A stretch of 64,000 bases of DNA from Candidatus Aquiluna sp. IMCC13023 (GTDB taxonomy: Bacteria; Actinomycetota; Actinomycetes; Actinomycetales; Microbacteriaceae), in NCBI RefSeq assembly GCF_000257665.1, contig NZ_AJKR01000002.1, forward strand, positions 124,001-188,000, given 5' to 3'. The notes beneath the pieces were generated by a model that did not search any database, was not told where the DNA came from, and saw only the letters and a program-made list of their open reading frames with translations. Below, in pieces: positions 33,580-41,808 of this stretch (its first letter is position 1; every line of letters begins with the position of its first letter). The position numbers were made by a program, and so were the translations under genes.

Positions 33580-33660
33580 GTCAGATTAGATGGATTCGAC
33601 ACCCTCCAAGCGCACTGAGGCCCACGATGCTTTTCACGACATCGTGGGTTTCTTCATTTA
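33580..33660 (+). repeat. Degenerate tRNA-Arg 3' end plus terminator relic (distal copy)
   Basis: GGATTCGACACCCTCCAAGC and GCACTGAGGCCCA match the tRNA-Arg T-arm, acceptor and spacer at 28 of 33 bases, including 17 identical bases CCCTCCAAGCGCACTGA. A hairpin follows (CCCACGATG, loop with TTCAC, CATCGTGGG) with the same TTTCTTCATTT tail as the tRNA terminator. The rest of the tRNA is missing. It is likely the outer scar of an older integration at 14951. Confidence 0.78.
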
Positions 33661-33750
33661 GTGAAAGCTTCGGAAAACTGAACTCCGGCTGGCAGGTAGC
33701 GGGGAGTTGCAGGGCGAGGGAAATTCTCAAGACTCCTTTGGGGCAATGAA

Positions 33751-33784
33751 AAACCCGGCCCTAGAGAGATCCAGGGCCGGGTTT
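33751..33784 (-). terminator. Terminator of the carbonic anhydrase gene
   Basis: AAACCCGGCCCT and AGGGCCGGGTTT form a perfect 12-bp stem with a 10-base loop; on the minus strand TTTTTCATT follows. It lies 25 bases after the stop codon. Confidence 0.92.
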
Positions 33785-33808
33785 GCATTTCAACTTTGGT
33801 CTTTGACC

Positions 33809-34297
33809 CTACTTAACTTCTTCTAGTAGTCCAGTGGCAACATCGAAGATGAAACCCCTGACTGCATCGGTGTGAGGGATAAAGGGTGAAGCTTTTATCC
33901 TGGCTATGCTCTGTCGGACATCGCTTGCGATGTCACTGAAAGACTCCGCTGCCCACTCTGGCTTCAAGCCGGTTTCGGCTCGTATTCCTTCTTTGAACTC
34001 ATCGTCTGTGAAGGTGAGCATGCCACAGTCGGTGTGGTGAATGAGAATTATTTCTTTGGTGCCAAGTAGGCGCTGGCTAATAGCCAAAGACCTGATCTCA
34101 TCGGCTGTCACAACGCCTCCGGCATTGCGAATAACGTGTGATTGACCTTCTTCAAGACCTAAAACGCCATAAACGTTGATTCTTGCATCCATGCAAGCCA
34201 ATACCGCAATGTTCTTGGCCGGAGGAAGTGGAAGGGGGCCAGAGAACGTGGCGGCGTACGCCTTGTTGTTCTCTAGGAGTTCATCGGTGAATGACAT
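33809..34297 (-). CDS. Beta-class carbonic anhydrase
   Basis: A 162-residue zinc enzyme interconverting CO2 and bicarbonate. Zinc ligands and the catalytic dyad are visible: C35-M-D37-A-R39 in AVLACMDARI, and H88-TD-C91 in LIHHTDCGML. The length matches the compact plant-type/Mycobacterium Rv1284-like beta-CAs. It would supply bicarbonate to carboxylases. It is monocistronic with its own terminator. The upstream gap (34298-34647) separates it from the divergent epimerase gene. Confidence 0.94.
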   Translation of the reverse strand: MSFTDELLENNKAYAATFSGPLPLPPAKNIAVLACMDARINVYGVLGLEEGQSHVIRNAGGVVTADEIRSLAISQRLLGTKEIILIHHTDCGMLTFTDDEFKEGIRAETGLKPEWAAESFSDIASDVRQSIARIKASPFIPHTDAVRGFIFDVATGLLEEVK

Positions 34298-34647
34298 CTG
34301 GTCCTTTTTTTAGCTGTTAGCACTCCGGCGGTCGCCGGCGCCTCTTGGTTTCTAACAATTACAACGCAAATTCTTGCGGACCATTCCTTTGTTGCGAACA
34401 GTTACTTTTTTTTGAGTGGCAGCGGAGTCGGTGATATGTCTGGAATTAGGGCACGCAAATACTTAAGAGCACGTATCAATAATGAAAGTGCCTGTTTGCC
34501 TGAAGCTCAAGGAGTGTTTTAGAACGACGGCAGTATCGCCAGTCTTTCAGTAGTTGTCTTTTCTATGAACTTCGTGTAATTCCCGACAAAGACGAAGGCT
34601 GTATTATTGGGGAACGAAGACTGTTCTAATCAGGGCCTAGAGAGAAA
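34298..34647. other. 350-bp intergenic region, no gene seen
   Basis: No ORF of note, RNA gene or repeat is recognised. It must hold the divergent promoters of the carbonic anhydrase and epimerase genes; no clear consensus boxes were identified. Confidence 0.5.
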
Positions 34648-35661
34648 ATGACAAAAAGGGTTGTAATTACTGGTGTGGCCGGCTTTTTGGGGTCCCACCT
34701 CGCGGACCGTTTTTTGCAGGAGGGCTGGGAGGTTGCCGGCATCGACAACCTTATTGGCGGGTATCTTGACAATGTCCCAAGTGGCGTTGAGTTTCATAAT
34801 CTTGACCTAACCGAAGCCACCTTGGAGCTGGATGAAGCCTTTGTGGGAGCTGAACTTGTGGTCCATGCGGCGTGCACGGCTTATGAGGGGTTGTCTGTTT
34901 TTTCACCTAGCCTGGTGGTTGACAACACAGTTATGGCGACGGTCAATACGCTTGGTTCCTCTATTCGCGCAGGAGTAAGCAAGGTGGTCTATATGTCCTC
35001 GATGGCTCGTTACGGAGACCACGGGGATCAGCAATTTAGCGAAGAGATGGAGACCAAACCCCAGGATCCGTATGGAATAGCCAAGGTAGCTTCAGAGGGC
35101 TTGGTTAAGAACCTCTGTGATACGCATGGTCTGGATTGGGTCATTTTGGTCCCACACAACATCATCGGCCCTAGGCAAAAATATGACGATCCTTATAGGA
35201 ATGTTGCCTCCATCATGATTAATAGGATGCTTCAGGAGAACCAGCCAATAATCTACGGAGATGGTAGTCAACGCCGCTGCTTCAGCTTTGTTACTGACGT
35301 TGTCGAACCGCTTTATGTGGCCTGCAATTCATCTCTCGCTCACGGCGAAGTCATCAACATTGGACCCGATGAGGAAACGGTGACCATCAATGAGCTGGCA
35401 GAACGGTTGTCACGCATCATTGAGTTCGACCTTAAGCCGCAGTACATGCCCGGAAGGCCTAACGAGGTCCCAATTGCTGAATGCAGCTCAAATAAGGCTC
35501 GTAAGTTTCTCGATTACCGCACTCAAGTTAAGTTAGAAGAGGGACTCGTGGAAATGGTTGACTGGATCAGAATCCGAGGCCCAAAACCCTTCGACTACCA
35601 TCTTCCTGTGGAGATAATTAATGAAAGAACTCCAGAAACCTGGACCAAGAAGCTCATCTAA
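34648..35661 (+). CDS. NAD-dependent sugar-nucleotide epimerase/dehydratase (extended SDR)
   Basis: A 337-residue protein. The Rossmann motif is ITGVAGFLGSHLADRF (GxxGxxG), the catalytic segment is VVYMSSMARYG followed by DPYGIAK (YxxxK), and late motifs include LVPHNIIGPRQKYDDPYR and QRRCFSFVTDVVEPL, all typical of UDP-glucose 4-epimerase and related enzymes. The exact sugar cannot be decided. It likely feeds surface-glycan synthesis, which dominates the region after 41 kb. GAGAGA precedes the ATG. Confidence 0.87.
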   Translation: MTKRVVITGVAGFLGSHLADRFLQEGWEVAGIDNLIGGYLDNVPSGVEFHNLDLTEATLELDEAFVGAELVVHAACTAYEGLSVFSPSLVVDNTVMATVNTLGSSIRAGVSKVVYMSSMARYGDHGDQQFSEEMETKPQDPYGIAKVASEGLVKNLCDTHGLDWVILVPHNIIGPRQKYDDPYRNVASIMINRMLQENQPIIYGDGSQRRCFSFVTDVVEPLYVACNSSLAHGEVINIGPDEETVTINELAERLSRIIEFDLKPQYMPGRPNEVPIAECSSNKARKFLDYRTQVKLEEGLVEMVDWIRIRGPKPFDYHLPVEIINERTPETWTKKLI

Positions 35662-35942
35662 CACTGATTGTTCTGTAAAAAGACTGATTTGGACAACCTT
35701 GCCAGCCAGGCCTTGGAGTCAAAAACCATCAAGAATAAGACTGCGGTCATGGGGGAACTGGCGCTCAGGCCCAAGGCCGAATCTTTGTTTTTAACCTCGG
35801 CTCCCACTCACAAAATACAACTTCGAAGCAATCAGCAATGTCAGCCCAAATACTAGGGCTGGGTCGGTTAGTCAGGTAGGCCGGAAAGGCGAATGCACCT
35901 AACGATAAATCCCGTTTACGCGAAAAAGTTTGCAGCCCCATG

Positions 35943-35963
35943 AAACGCAAAACGTTTGCGTTT
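35943..35963. promoter_or_regulatory. 9-bp inverted repeat in the gap before the sigma-fusion gene
   Basis: AAACGCAAA-ACG-TTTGCGTTT has perfect 9-base arms and a 3-base centre. It lies 125 bases upstream of the sigma-fusion start in the 35662-36087 gap, which has no credible gene. It could be an operator (LacI-like symmetry) or a small terminator for the epimerase transcript, although the T-run after it is short. Confidence 0.55.
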
Positions 35964-36087
35964 TGAATCATTGCTAATTGTGTATGCCGATAGCCAAGAA
36001 AGCGGGAGAGGCTGCAGTTTTAGCGGATCTTGAAACCGACCCAAAATTGATAGACACATTTTCTGCGGGAGGGAATAAGCTGAAGCG

Positions 36088-37632
36088 GTGCGTGAGAAAA
36101 AAAGTAAAAATAAAGCCCGTGACTTTAAAGAGTCCCAGGTTCCTTCAGATGCGACCGGCCAACAAGATCCGCTAGAGCGACTTCTGGATAGTGAATCCGA
36201 TGAAGAGTTCGGTGATGCTGTAATTCTTGAGCACCTTGATGAGAACTCCCAGCCACTTATTCTTCGTGACTGGACTGCAAAAGACTTCGCGAACATTTAT
36301 GTTCGCTTCTACCCACATGTGCTTCGCCAAGCAAAGCGTTACCTAACTAATCACTCCCAGGCCGAAGAGGTAACCCAGGATGCGTTCCTGTATCTGATGA
36401 CTTCGCTTCCTGAGGTTGATAGTGAAGTTGGCGTTCTGAAGCTTTTGAAGTGGAAGACCAGGCTTATAGCCCTTGATGTAATCAAGGCCAATAGCGGAGC
36501 AAAATTTGCTCCGCTTGATGACCAACTAGAACTCTCAGTTGATGACTCAGAGATGAGCCTTGAACTTGAGCGAGCAGATGATGCAGCCATCGTTTCACTT
36601 GCTCTAGCAAAACTTGAACCACGTCAACGTGAAGCACTAATTGCATCTCTATATGAGGAGAAGGCAACAAGTGAAGTTGCAAGCCAACTTGGGCTCAACG
36701 AAAACGCCACGAGGCAGCTTGTGTTTAGAGCTAAGTCTGCCTTCAAGAAGGCGCTTGTTGGCGAGGCTGAGACTCGTGGCCTTTCAGTGTCTGAGATTCT
36801 TTCTGTTGCCGCCCGCAAGGCATCACAGGATGCCGGTAAGTACATTTCTGCTGCCTCTGCGCTGTTGTTAGTTCTTGCCGTGTCAATTGGGATCTTGCCA
36901 AACCTTGGCAACAGCGATCAGCAACTAGTTGCTGAGGGATCAGCTGTCACCGAATCCGAGCCAGCTCCTGTGGCCAGTGCACAACAGGATACGGTTGTTC
37001 CTGATGATAACGCAGTTGAAGCTGTAGTTGAGCCAGCAGATCGGGCCGTGGTTAGCTCCGAGGCCACTGTGGCGGCACAGGTGGTCGCCATTGATTCAGT
37101 CGAAGATGCTGCACTCACCGCTGCTGGGAATGAGCCTGTAAACACCACTTCACAGGCAAACATTCAACTTACGTCGAGTGCCTCAAATGTAGATTACTCA
37201 CCGTTTGATCCTTGGCTGCTGGATGGCTTGATTGAAAAGAACACAATTGAGACCACTCTTCTTGCCGGCAATGGGGCGGTGAGTCCTGGAGCTCCTTCAC
37301 TTATTACCATGGTCAGTGATGATGGGGTTTGGGCAGATGTAACCTTCCAGCCTGCCTCCAAGAACCCTTTTCAGAGGATAGTTATGGGTCTCCTCGTGGG
37401 CGGTGAGCAGTACTTTGCCAACGTCTCCACTTCCGATTTCATGGTCTTGGGGAGTGATGCAAGTACAGAGAACTATGTGCTTGTTGGTTCAATTGGGGAG
37501 CTTCGCGACATTAGCGGAACCGGTTACCCCCGAACCAGGCTCGATGGTGCCAGCGTGAGAATTTCGCTGACCGTTGATTTTGCTTCCGGTGAAGTGACCA
37601 ACACCAGCTTTGCCCTGCAGGAGCGAAGCTAG
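36088..37632 (+). CDS. Sigma70-family (ECF-like) factor fused to a transmembrane segment and extracytoplasmic domain
   Basis: A 514-residue protein, start GTG 36088. Residues 66-135 resemble sigma region 2 (VRFYPHVLRQAKRYLTNHSQ, AEEVTQDAFLYLMTS). Residues 168-222 are region 4 with the helix-turn-helix (LEPRQREALIASLY, SEVASQLGLNENATRQLVFR). A single membrane helix follows (about 252-271, YISAASALLLVLAVSIGILP). The remaining ~240 residues would be outside: an acidic Ala/Val/Glu linker, then a globular-looking domain (about 370-514). No anti-sigma gene is adjacent. The domain order suggests a membrane-tethered sigma factor that may need proteolytic release. The downstream surface-protein gene is a possible target. 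Confidence 0.82.
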   Translation: MREKKSKNKARDFKESQVPSDATGQQDPLERLLDSESDEEFGDAVILEHLDENSQPLILRDWTAKDFANIYVRFYPHVLRQAKRYLTNHSQAEEVTQDAFLYLMTSLPEVDSEVGVLKLLKWKTRLIALDVIKANSGAKFAPLDDQLELSVDDSEMSLELERADDAAIVSLALAKLEPRQREALIASLYEEKATSEVASQLGLNENATRQLVFRAKSAFKKALVGEAETRGLSVSEILSVAARKASQDAGKYISAASALLLVLAVSIGILPNLGNSDQQLVAEGSAVTESEPAPVASAQQDTVVPDDNAVEAVVEPADRAVVSSEATVAAQVVAIDSVEDAALTAAGNEPVNTTSQANIQLTSSASNVDYSPFDPWLLDGLIEKNTIETTLLAGNGAVSPGAPSLITMVSDDGVWADVTFQPASKNPFQRIVMGLLVGGEQYFANVSTSDFMVLGSDASTENYVLVGSIGELRDISGTGYPRTRLDGASVRISLTVDFASGEVTNTSFALQERS

Positions 37633-38089
37633 CTCCGTTGGCATTTCTGTTATCGCTTTTGGTCCCGAAGAGCCCAACACTTCTTAGTTGCCTGTTGAGA
37701 CCCTAAGGCTCAGGTAATGTTTGGCAAGTTTGACTCCTCTACGCTGCGATAGACGAGCAGTATTCCAGAGCTATACCAAGCAGCTGGCTTTTCCGGACGT
37801 TCGAAAAGGCCGCAAGGGCGGGATGCGAATAGTTCTGTGCTGGAGTCCAATTGACATCGGCAAGACTCCTCATTCGAGCCTTATTCCATGCCAGTATCGG
37901 GCAAAAATATTTCAAGACTGCCCGGGCGGCCAAAAAAATAAAAAATGTTCTCAAAGGTCGTAACGAATGGACACGATGTCCGTTACCTTATAGATGTAAG
38001 GGTGTGCTATCTCCTGCTTGGTTGGTGGTACCTCATTCTTACAGCCTGTAACTAAGTGGTTATGGGCAAACCAAGAAAAAAGGAAAAAC
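37633..38089. other. Intergenic region upstream of the surface-protein gene
   Basis: No credible gene. An imperfect stem (GTAACG ... CGTTAC enclosing GGAC/GTCC, 37960-37986) lies about 110 bases before the ATG and could fold in the leader. An in-frame GTG at 38018 is less likely than ATG 38090 as start of the next gene. Confidence 0.45.
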
Positions 38090-40978
38090 ATGACAAAGAA
38101 AAGAAGCAAAGCAATAGCTTTTGTTTCTGCATTTGCCCTGGGACTAACTGGACTGACTGCCCTTCCGGCAGCTGCAGCAACCGGTGACGTTACCTTGGCT
38201 CCAAATGCAGGACTCAACTATGGCGCTTTCAGCACTGACTCATTCGCATTGAAGGCGGTTGTCACACCACTCGTAGATTCTGCCACCGTTGCTTTGAAAA
38301 TCAGCACAGATGCAGATACTCTCGACATCACTCTTGAGAGCGGATCCGTAGGCGGAACAGATGAGGACGACATAATCGTCATGGGCTTTGACGCTCTGGG
38401 TGTTCAGGTTGACTTGGACTCCATCGACGACACTACCAATACCTCATACGTTCTAAATGACGACCTAGGTACTCCAACAATCACCGCTGGTAAGTTCAGC
38501 ATTGATTTTGATGGTCTTGTACTCGACTCAATCGTTATCTACAACCTAGATGTAGCCGTCAGCACAACCGCTGGCATCACGATTAAAGCTCTTGATGCGG
38601 CTGCCACTGAGTACGGTTTTGGCGACGGCGATGAAGTTTCGGCAACTGTAACCACTTGGGTTGAGTCTGAAGCGACCCCTGACTACTCAACAGTGGACGC
38701 TACATATGCGTCTCCTGCACGGACCGTTACCTTCTACGACCCAGCAGGCGTTGCACCTCTCGCGACAATCGAGCGCACTGTGTCAAACGGTGGAGTATTC
38801 CGCGCGAACGACGACGGTGACATCACTCTGGCGGGTACATTAAGGTTCAGCCAGCCAGGCATCAACCTAGACCAGGTAGATGTGACTCAGTGGGATTACA
38901 AGATCGGTAGCTCGACTGATGCTGGTTTCGACGACGTTTCTACTGAAATCGCACTAGCTTCCGGCGACCTCGAGAAGGCCCCTGGCTTCACCAAGTTCGA
39001 CGACATGGGAGAATTCCAGTTCTTTTTGAACGACGAGTCCAACGTTGACCTGGACCTAGATCCAACCAGCGATTACGTTGTTTCGATCACCAATGATGAC
39101 GCCTCGGCTGTGTACTTCAGCTCAGCTGCATTCGTTCCTGCTTCTAACGCAGTGGACACTGCTAACTTCATCGAAGCAACTGTGGATGCAGATGTTAATT
39201 CAACATCTACTGGCTCAACGGACGTTGCATTTAACGTTCGCGCCGGAACAAAGGCTGTCGAATACACCGCTCAGATCATGAGCGCTAGTGCGACTGCATT
39301 AGAGATTCCAAGTGTGCTTGTTGCTGCAGTTGTGACTTCTGGTTCGTACATGTCAACCGGAGGCTCACTATCAGTTTCTGGATCAACAGACACGATCACA
39401 AAGGCAGGACGTTCGGTTATCTCCACTGGTTTCACTGACGCAGACGGACAATGGTCTGTGACTGTTACCAGCGCAAATGCTGATAAGAACGAAGATTATG
39501 TTGTCGAGTACTTCGTGCTTGATGGATCATCAGACACGTTCATCAACAAGCTAAGCGATAACTCAACAGCCGCTGACTACACCATTGATTATGCTGCGGG
39601 TACAGCTTCAACTATTACCGCAGATGAGTCAGTTGTTAGTGGGGCTAGCGTCACCGTGTCCTTCACTGTGACTGACGCATTCGAAGTTGGAACCAACATG
39701 TCAGGCACCAAGGCAGTTAGCGTTGAGCTAAATGGGGCTAATTCAGCCAAGCTTGCACTGGACGCCCCTGTTGCGGCAGACGGAACCGTCTCGTTCACCT
39801 TTGACAACTACGTTACCCAGGGGGCGGCAGACATTTTGACCGCCAAGGTTTACACTGGTTCAGCAACTTCTCCTTCTTACGTCGGATCAGTGTTGACTAC
39901 AGTTACCCTTTACAACCCTGCGGCATCGTCAGCAGTTCAGGTGCCGGCAACGGTTACAGGAACCATCACCTACGATGACTTCATCGCAGATGGTGCAAAA
40001 GCAACAACTGGAAATCCAAACCCAGGAAATGACATTTCAATTACTGGAACAATTGTCGACGCCAATGGAGCTGGAGTTCCAGCGGGCGTAGTTACTGTTT
40101 CAGCACCAGGAATGCAGATCCAGGAGTCTGGCGCTACCAAGTTCTACCAGGACGAGTTGACAATTAGCGCGAGCGCAGCGGGTGCATTCACCGTGTTGCT
40201 GAACGCACATGTTGTAAACACCACTGGCGTGAACGTTACCTTCACCACCCCTGCGGGAGTAGTCGGAACCACATCGGTAAAGACATACCTCCCAGCTTCT
40301 GGCGTGACCGGTAACAACTTGGTCTTTGCAGTTGAGGCTCCAGCTAACCTTGTTATGAACAAGACCTACGCTGTAGTCGCGTCACTGAAGGACAAGTGGG
40401 GCAACCCAATCAAGACCAGTGGTGCAACTTCTGGTCTAACCATCTCTGGTGCTGGTGCATTTATGGTGAATGGCGTTACCACGGACGTGACGAAGCAATT
40501 CGCTGCTGATGGAACAGTTACCACTTATGTTCGTTCAGCGAAGGACATTGCTGGACCAGGTACTTTGACTGCTGCCGTAGGCACAGCCGATTACACCTAC
40601 TGGAACGGAACAGCAGCAGCCACCCAGGCAATTGCTGTGACAGAGATCGCTACTGATGTTCTCACGACCGTTTGGGACGAGACAGCCTTTGTTAACGCTG
40701 TCACTTCGGTCCTAGAGGTTACAGAGACTGAAGTGGCATCTTCTTCTGGCGTCACCAAGGTAAACGCTGGTTCGTTCAAGGGCTACGTTGCTGTTTACGC
40801 TAAGGGCTACAAGGGCTCAAAGCTAAGTGCCAAGGTTGGTAAGGACTGGGTTATCGTTGACGACCTAGCCTCTAACTACGAGCGCATCGTCGAACTAGTA
40901 GGTCCGGGTGTAGACGTAACAGTCCGCATCTACATCGACAAGGTACTGGTTGACACAATCTCACTAACCACCAAGTAA
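38090..40978 (+). CDS. Large secreted surface (S-layer-like) protein
   Basis: A 962-residue protein from ATG 38090, with AAAAGGA upstream. Signal peptide: about residues 1-30 (AFVSAFALGLTGLTALPAAA-A). The mature part is acidic, Thr/Ser/Ala/Val-rich and nearly lacks Cys, with extended beta-rich, Ig-like segments (for example VVSGASVTVSFTVTDAFEVG and SITGTIVDANGAGVPAG, a Big-like strand pattern). The C-terminal ~75 residues, KVNAGSFKGYVAVYAKGYKG through TISLTTK, are shared with the BspA-like protein and with a fragment at 54.2 kb. No LPXTG or SLH is seen. The composition and size fit an S-layer or major adhesin; this is inference. Confidence 0.8.
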   Translation: MTKKRSKAIAFVSAFALGLTGLTALPAAAATGDVTLAPNAGLNYGAFSTDSFALKAVVTPLVDSATVALKISTDADTLDITLESGSVGGTDEDDIIVMGFDALGVQVDLDSIDDTTNTSYVLNDDLGTPTITAGKFSIDFDGLVLDSIVIYNLDVAVSTTAGITIKALDAAATEYGFGDGDEVSATVTTWVESEATPDYSTVDATYASPARTVTFYDPAGVAPLATIERTVSNGGVFRANDDGDITLAGTLRFSQPGINLDQVDVTQWDYKIGSSTDAGFDDVSTEIALASGDLEKAPGFTKFDDMGEFQFFLNDESNVDLDLDPTSDYVVSITNDDASAVYFSSAAFVPASNAVDTANFIEATVDADVNSTSTGSTDVAFNVRAGTKAVEYTAQIMSASATALEIPSVLVAAVVTSGSYMSTGGSLSVSGSTDTITKAGRSVISTGFTDADGQWSVTVTSANADKNEDYVVEYFVLDGSSDTFINKLSDNSTAADYTIDYAAGTASTITADESVVSGASVTVSFTVTDAFEVGTNMSGTKAVSVELNGANSAKLALDAPVAADGTVSFTFDNYVTQGAADILTAKVYTGSATSPSYVGSVLTTVTLYNPAASSAVQVPATVTGTITYDDFIADGAKATTGNPNPGNDISITGTIVDANGAGVPAGVVTVSAPGMQIQESGATKFYQDELTISASAAGAFTVLLNAHVVNTTGVNVTFTTPAGVVGTTSVKTYLPASGVTGNNLVFAVEAPANLVMNKTYAVVASLKDKWGNPIKTSGATSGLTISGAGAFMVNGVTTDVTKQFAADGTVTTYVRSAKDIAGPGTLTAAVGTADYTYWNGTAAATQAIAVTEIATDVLTTVWDETAFVNAVTSVLEVTETEVASSSGVTKVNAGSFKGYVAVYAKGYKGSKLSAKVGKDWVIVDDLASNYERIVELVGPGVDVTVRIYIDKVLVDTISLTTK

Positions 40979-40987
40979 GCAACAGTT

Positions 40988-41046
40988 ACTTAGTAGTTCA
41001 ATAACCACTAACCCCAGGCCTTCGGGCCTGGGGTTAGTCATTTAAG
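40988..41046 (+). terminator. Surface-protein terminator within a 59-bp repeat
   Basis: CTAACCCCAGGCC-TTCG-GGCCTGGGGTTAG (41008-41037) is a perfect 13-bp stem with a UUCG tetraloop. The 59-base block 40988-41046 recurs at 54401-54459 with 56 of 59 identical bases. The following gap to 41277 shows no gene. Confidence 0.9.
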
Positions 41047-41277
41047 CCCAGTCGCCTTTTCGGTCCGGGTGGAATTCACGGCAAATGCTTGCGTGGCTGA
41101 GCATGGTCACTATGTTTTGGCTCTGCGAATCTGATTGTTGCTCATCTCCAACTCGGTTGCGGTGAGTTGGATGCGCCTGGTCACTGAGATAGATTGTAAT
41201 CGCCGCACGCTTCGATAATGCATTATTGTGTGCATCGCTGAGTGGTGGCCAATTGACTAATTGAAGGAGAAGAGAAA

Positions 41278-41808
41278 TTGCGTAAGTGGATGTCTTTGGC
41301 CCTCACTAGTGTGTTGGCGCTTCTGGTGGGGACCGCAAACATGACATTCGCCATTAGGGATGGTACTTTGACCACTGCTATACCAAGTTTCAAAGCCTCG
41401 GCGATTATCCCAAACCGTCTCTGGATGGAAGCTCCGATGCAAGTGCTGCACACTTTTATGGGCGCAAATGGTTCCATGCTATTCGTGGGACAACCAGCCA
41501 GTGGCGGTCTTTCATTTCTGGATCGACTTCGTTTCAAGCTTGGTGATGAGCAGGTGGATTCCTCAAAATCACCCATAGATCTTCGGAGGATTTTCGGCGA
41601 TGAGGATCTCGCGATGCTATCCGAGTTTGTTCAAACTCTTTCTTACCGGTCGCTGCAGCCTTGCCCCCACAACCCAGCTGCTGATTGCGTGATTGCGGTT
41701 GGTTGGAATCGTGAGAGAACCAAAGAGGTTGACATGCGTTGGCTCGCGACGAGGATCAGCGAGGATACGTATCTCATTGTCGATGATTCGATTGTGAGGG
41801 TGGAGTGA
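41278..41808 (+). CDS. Secreted or membrane-anchored protein of unknown function, paired with a polytopic protein
   Basis: A 176-residue protein starting at TTG 41278, with AAGGAGAAGAG upstream. An N-terminal hydrophobic segment (MSLALTSVLALLVGTANMTF) is a signal peptide or anchor. The mature part contains two Cys (PCPHNPAADC) that may form a disulfide, and ends in a compact WLATRISEDTYLIVDD segment. No family is recognised. Its stop overlaps the start of the 495-residue membrane protein (GTGA), so the two are translated together and may form one envelope complex, perhaps in glycan synthesis given the surroundings. Confidence 0.7.
   Translation: MRKWMSLALTSVLALLVGTANMTFAIRDGTLTTAIPSFKASAIIPNRLWMEAPMQVLHTFMGANGSMLFVGQPASGGLSFLDRLRFKLGDEQVDSSKSPIDLRRIFGDEDLAMLSEFVQTLSYRSLQPCPHNPAADCVIAVGWNRERTKEVDMRWLATRISEDTYLIVDDSIVRVE

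Noticed and set aside
14951-33660. A complete integrative element or prophage
   Set aside because: Repeats typical of integration are present, but no integrase, relaxase, replication or phage structural gene is visible, so only an island or serial relics can be claimed.
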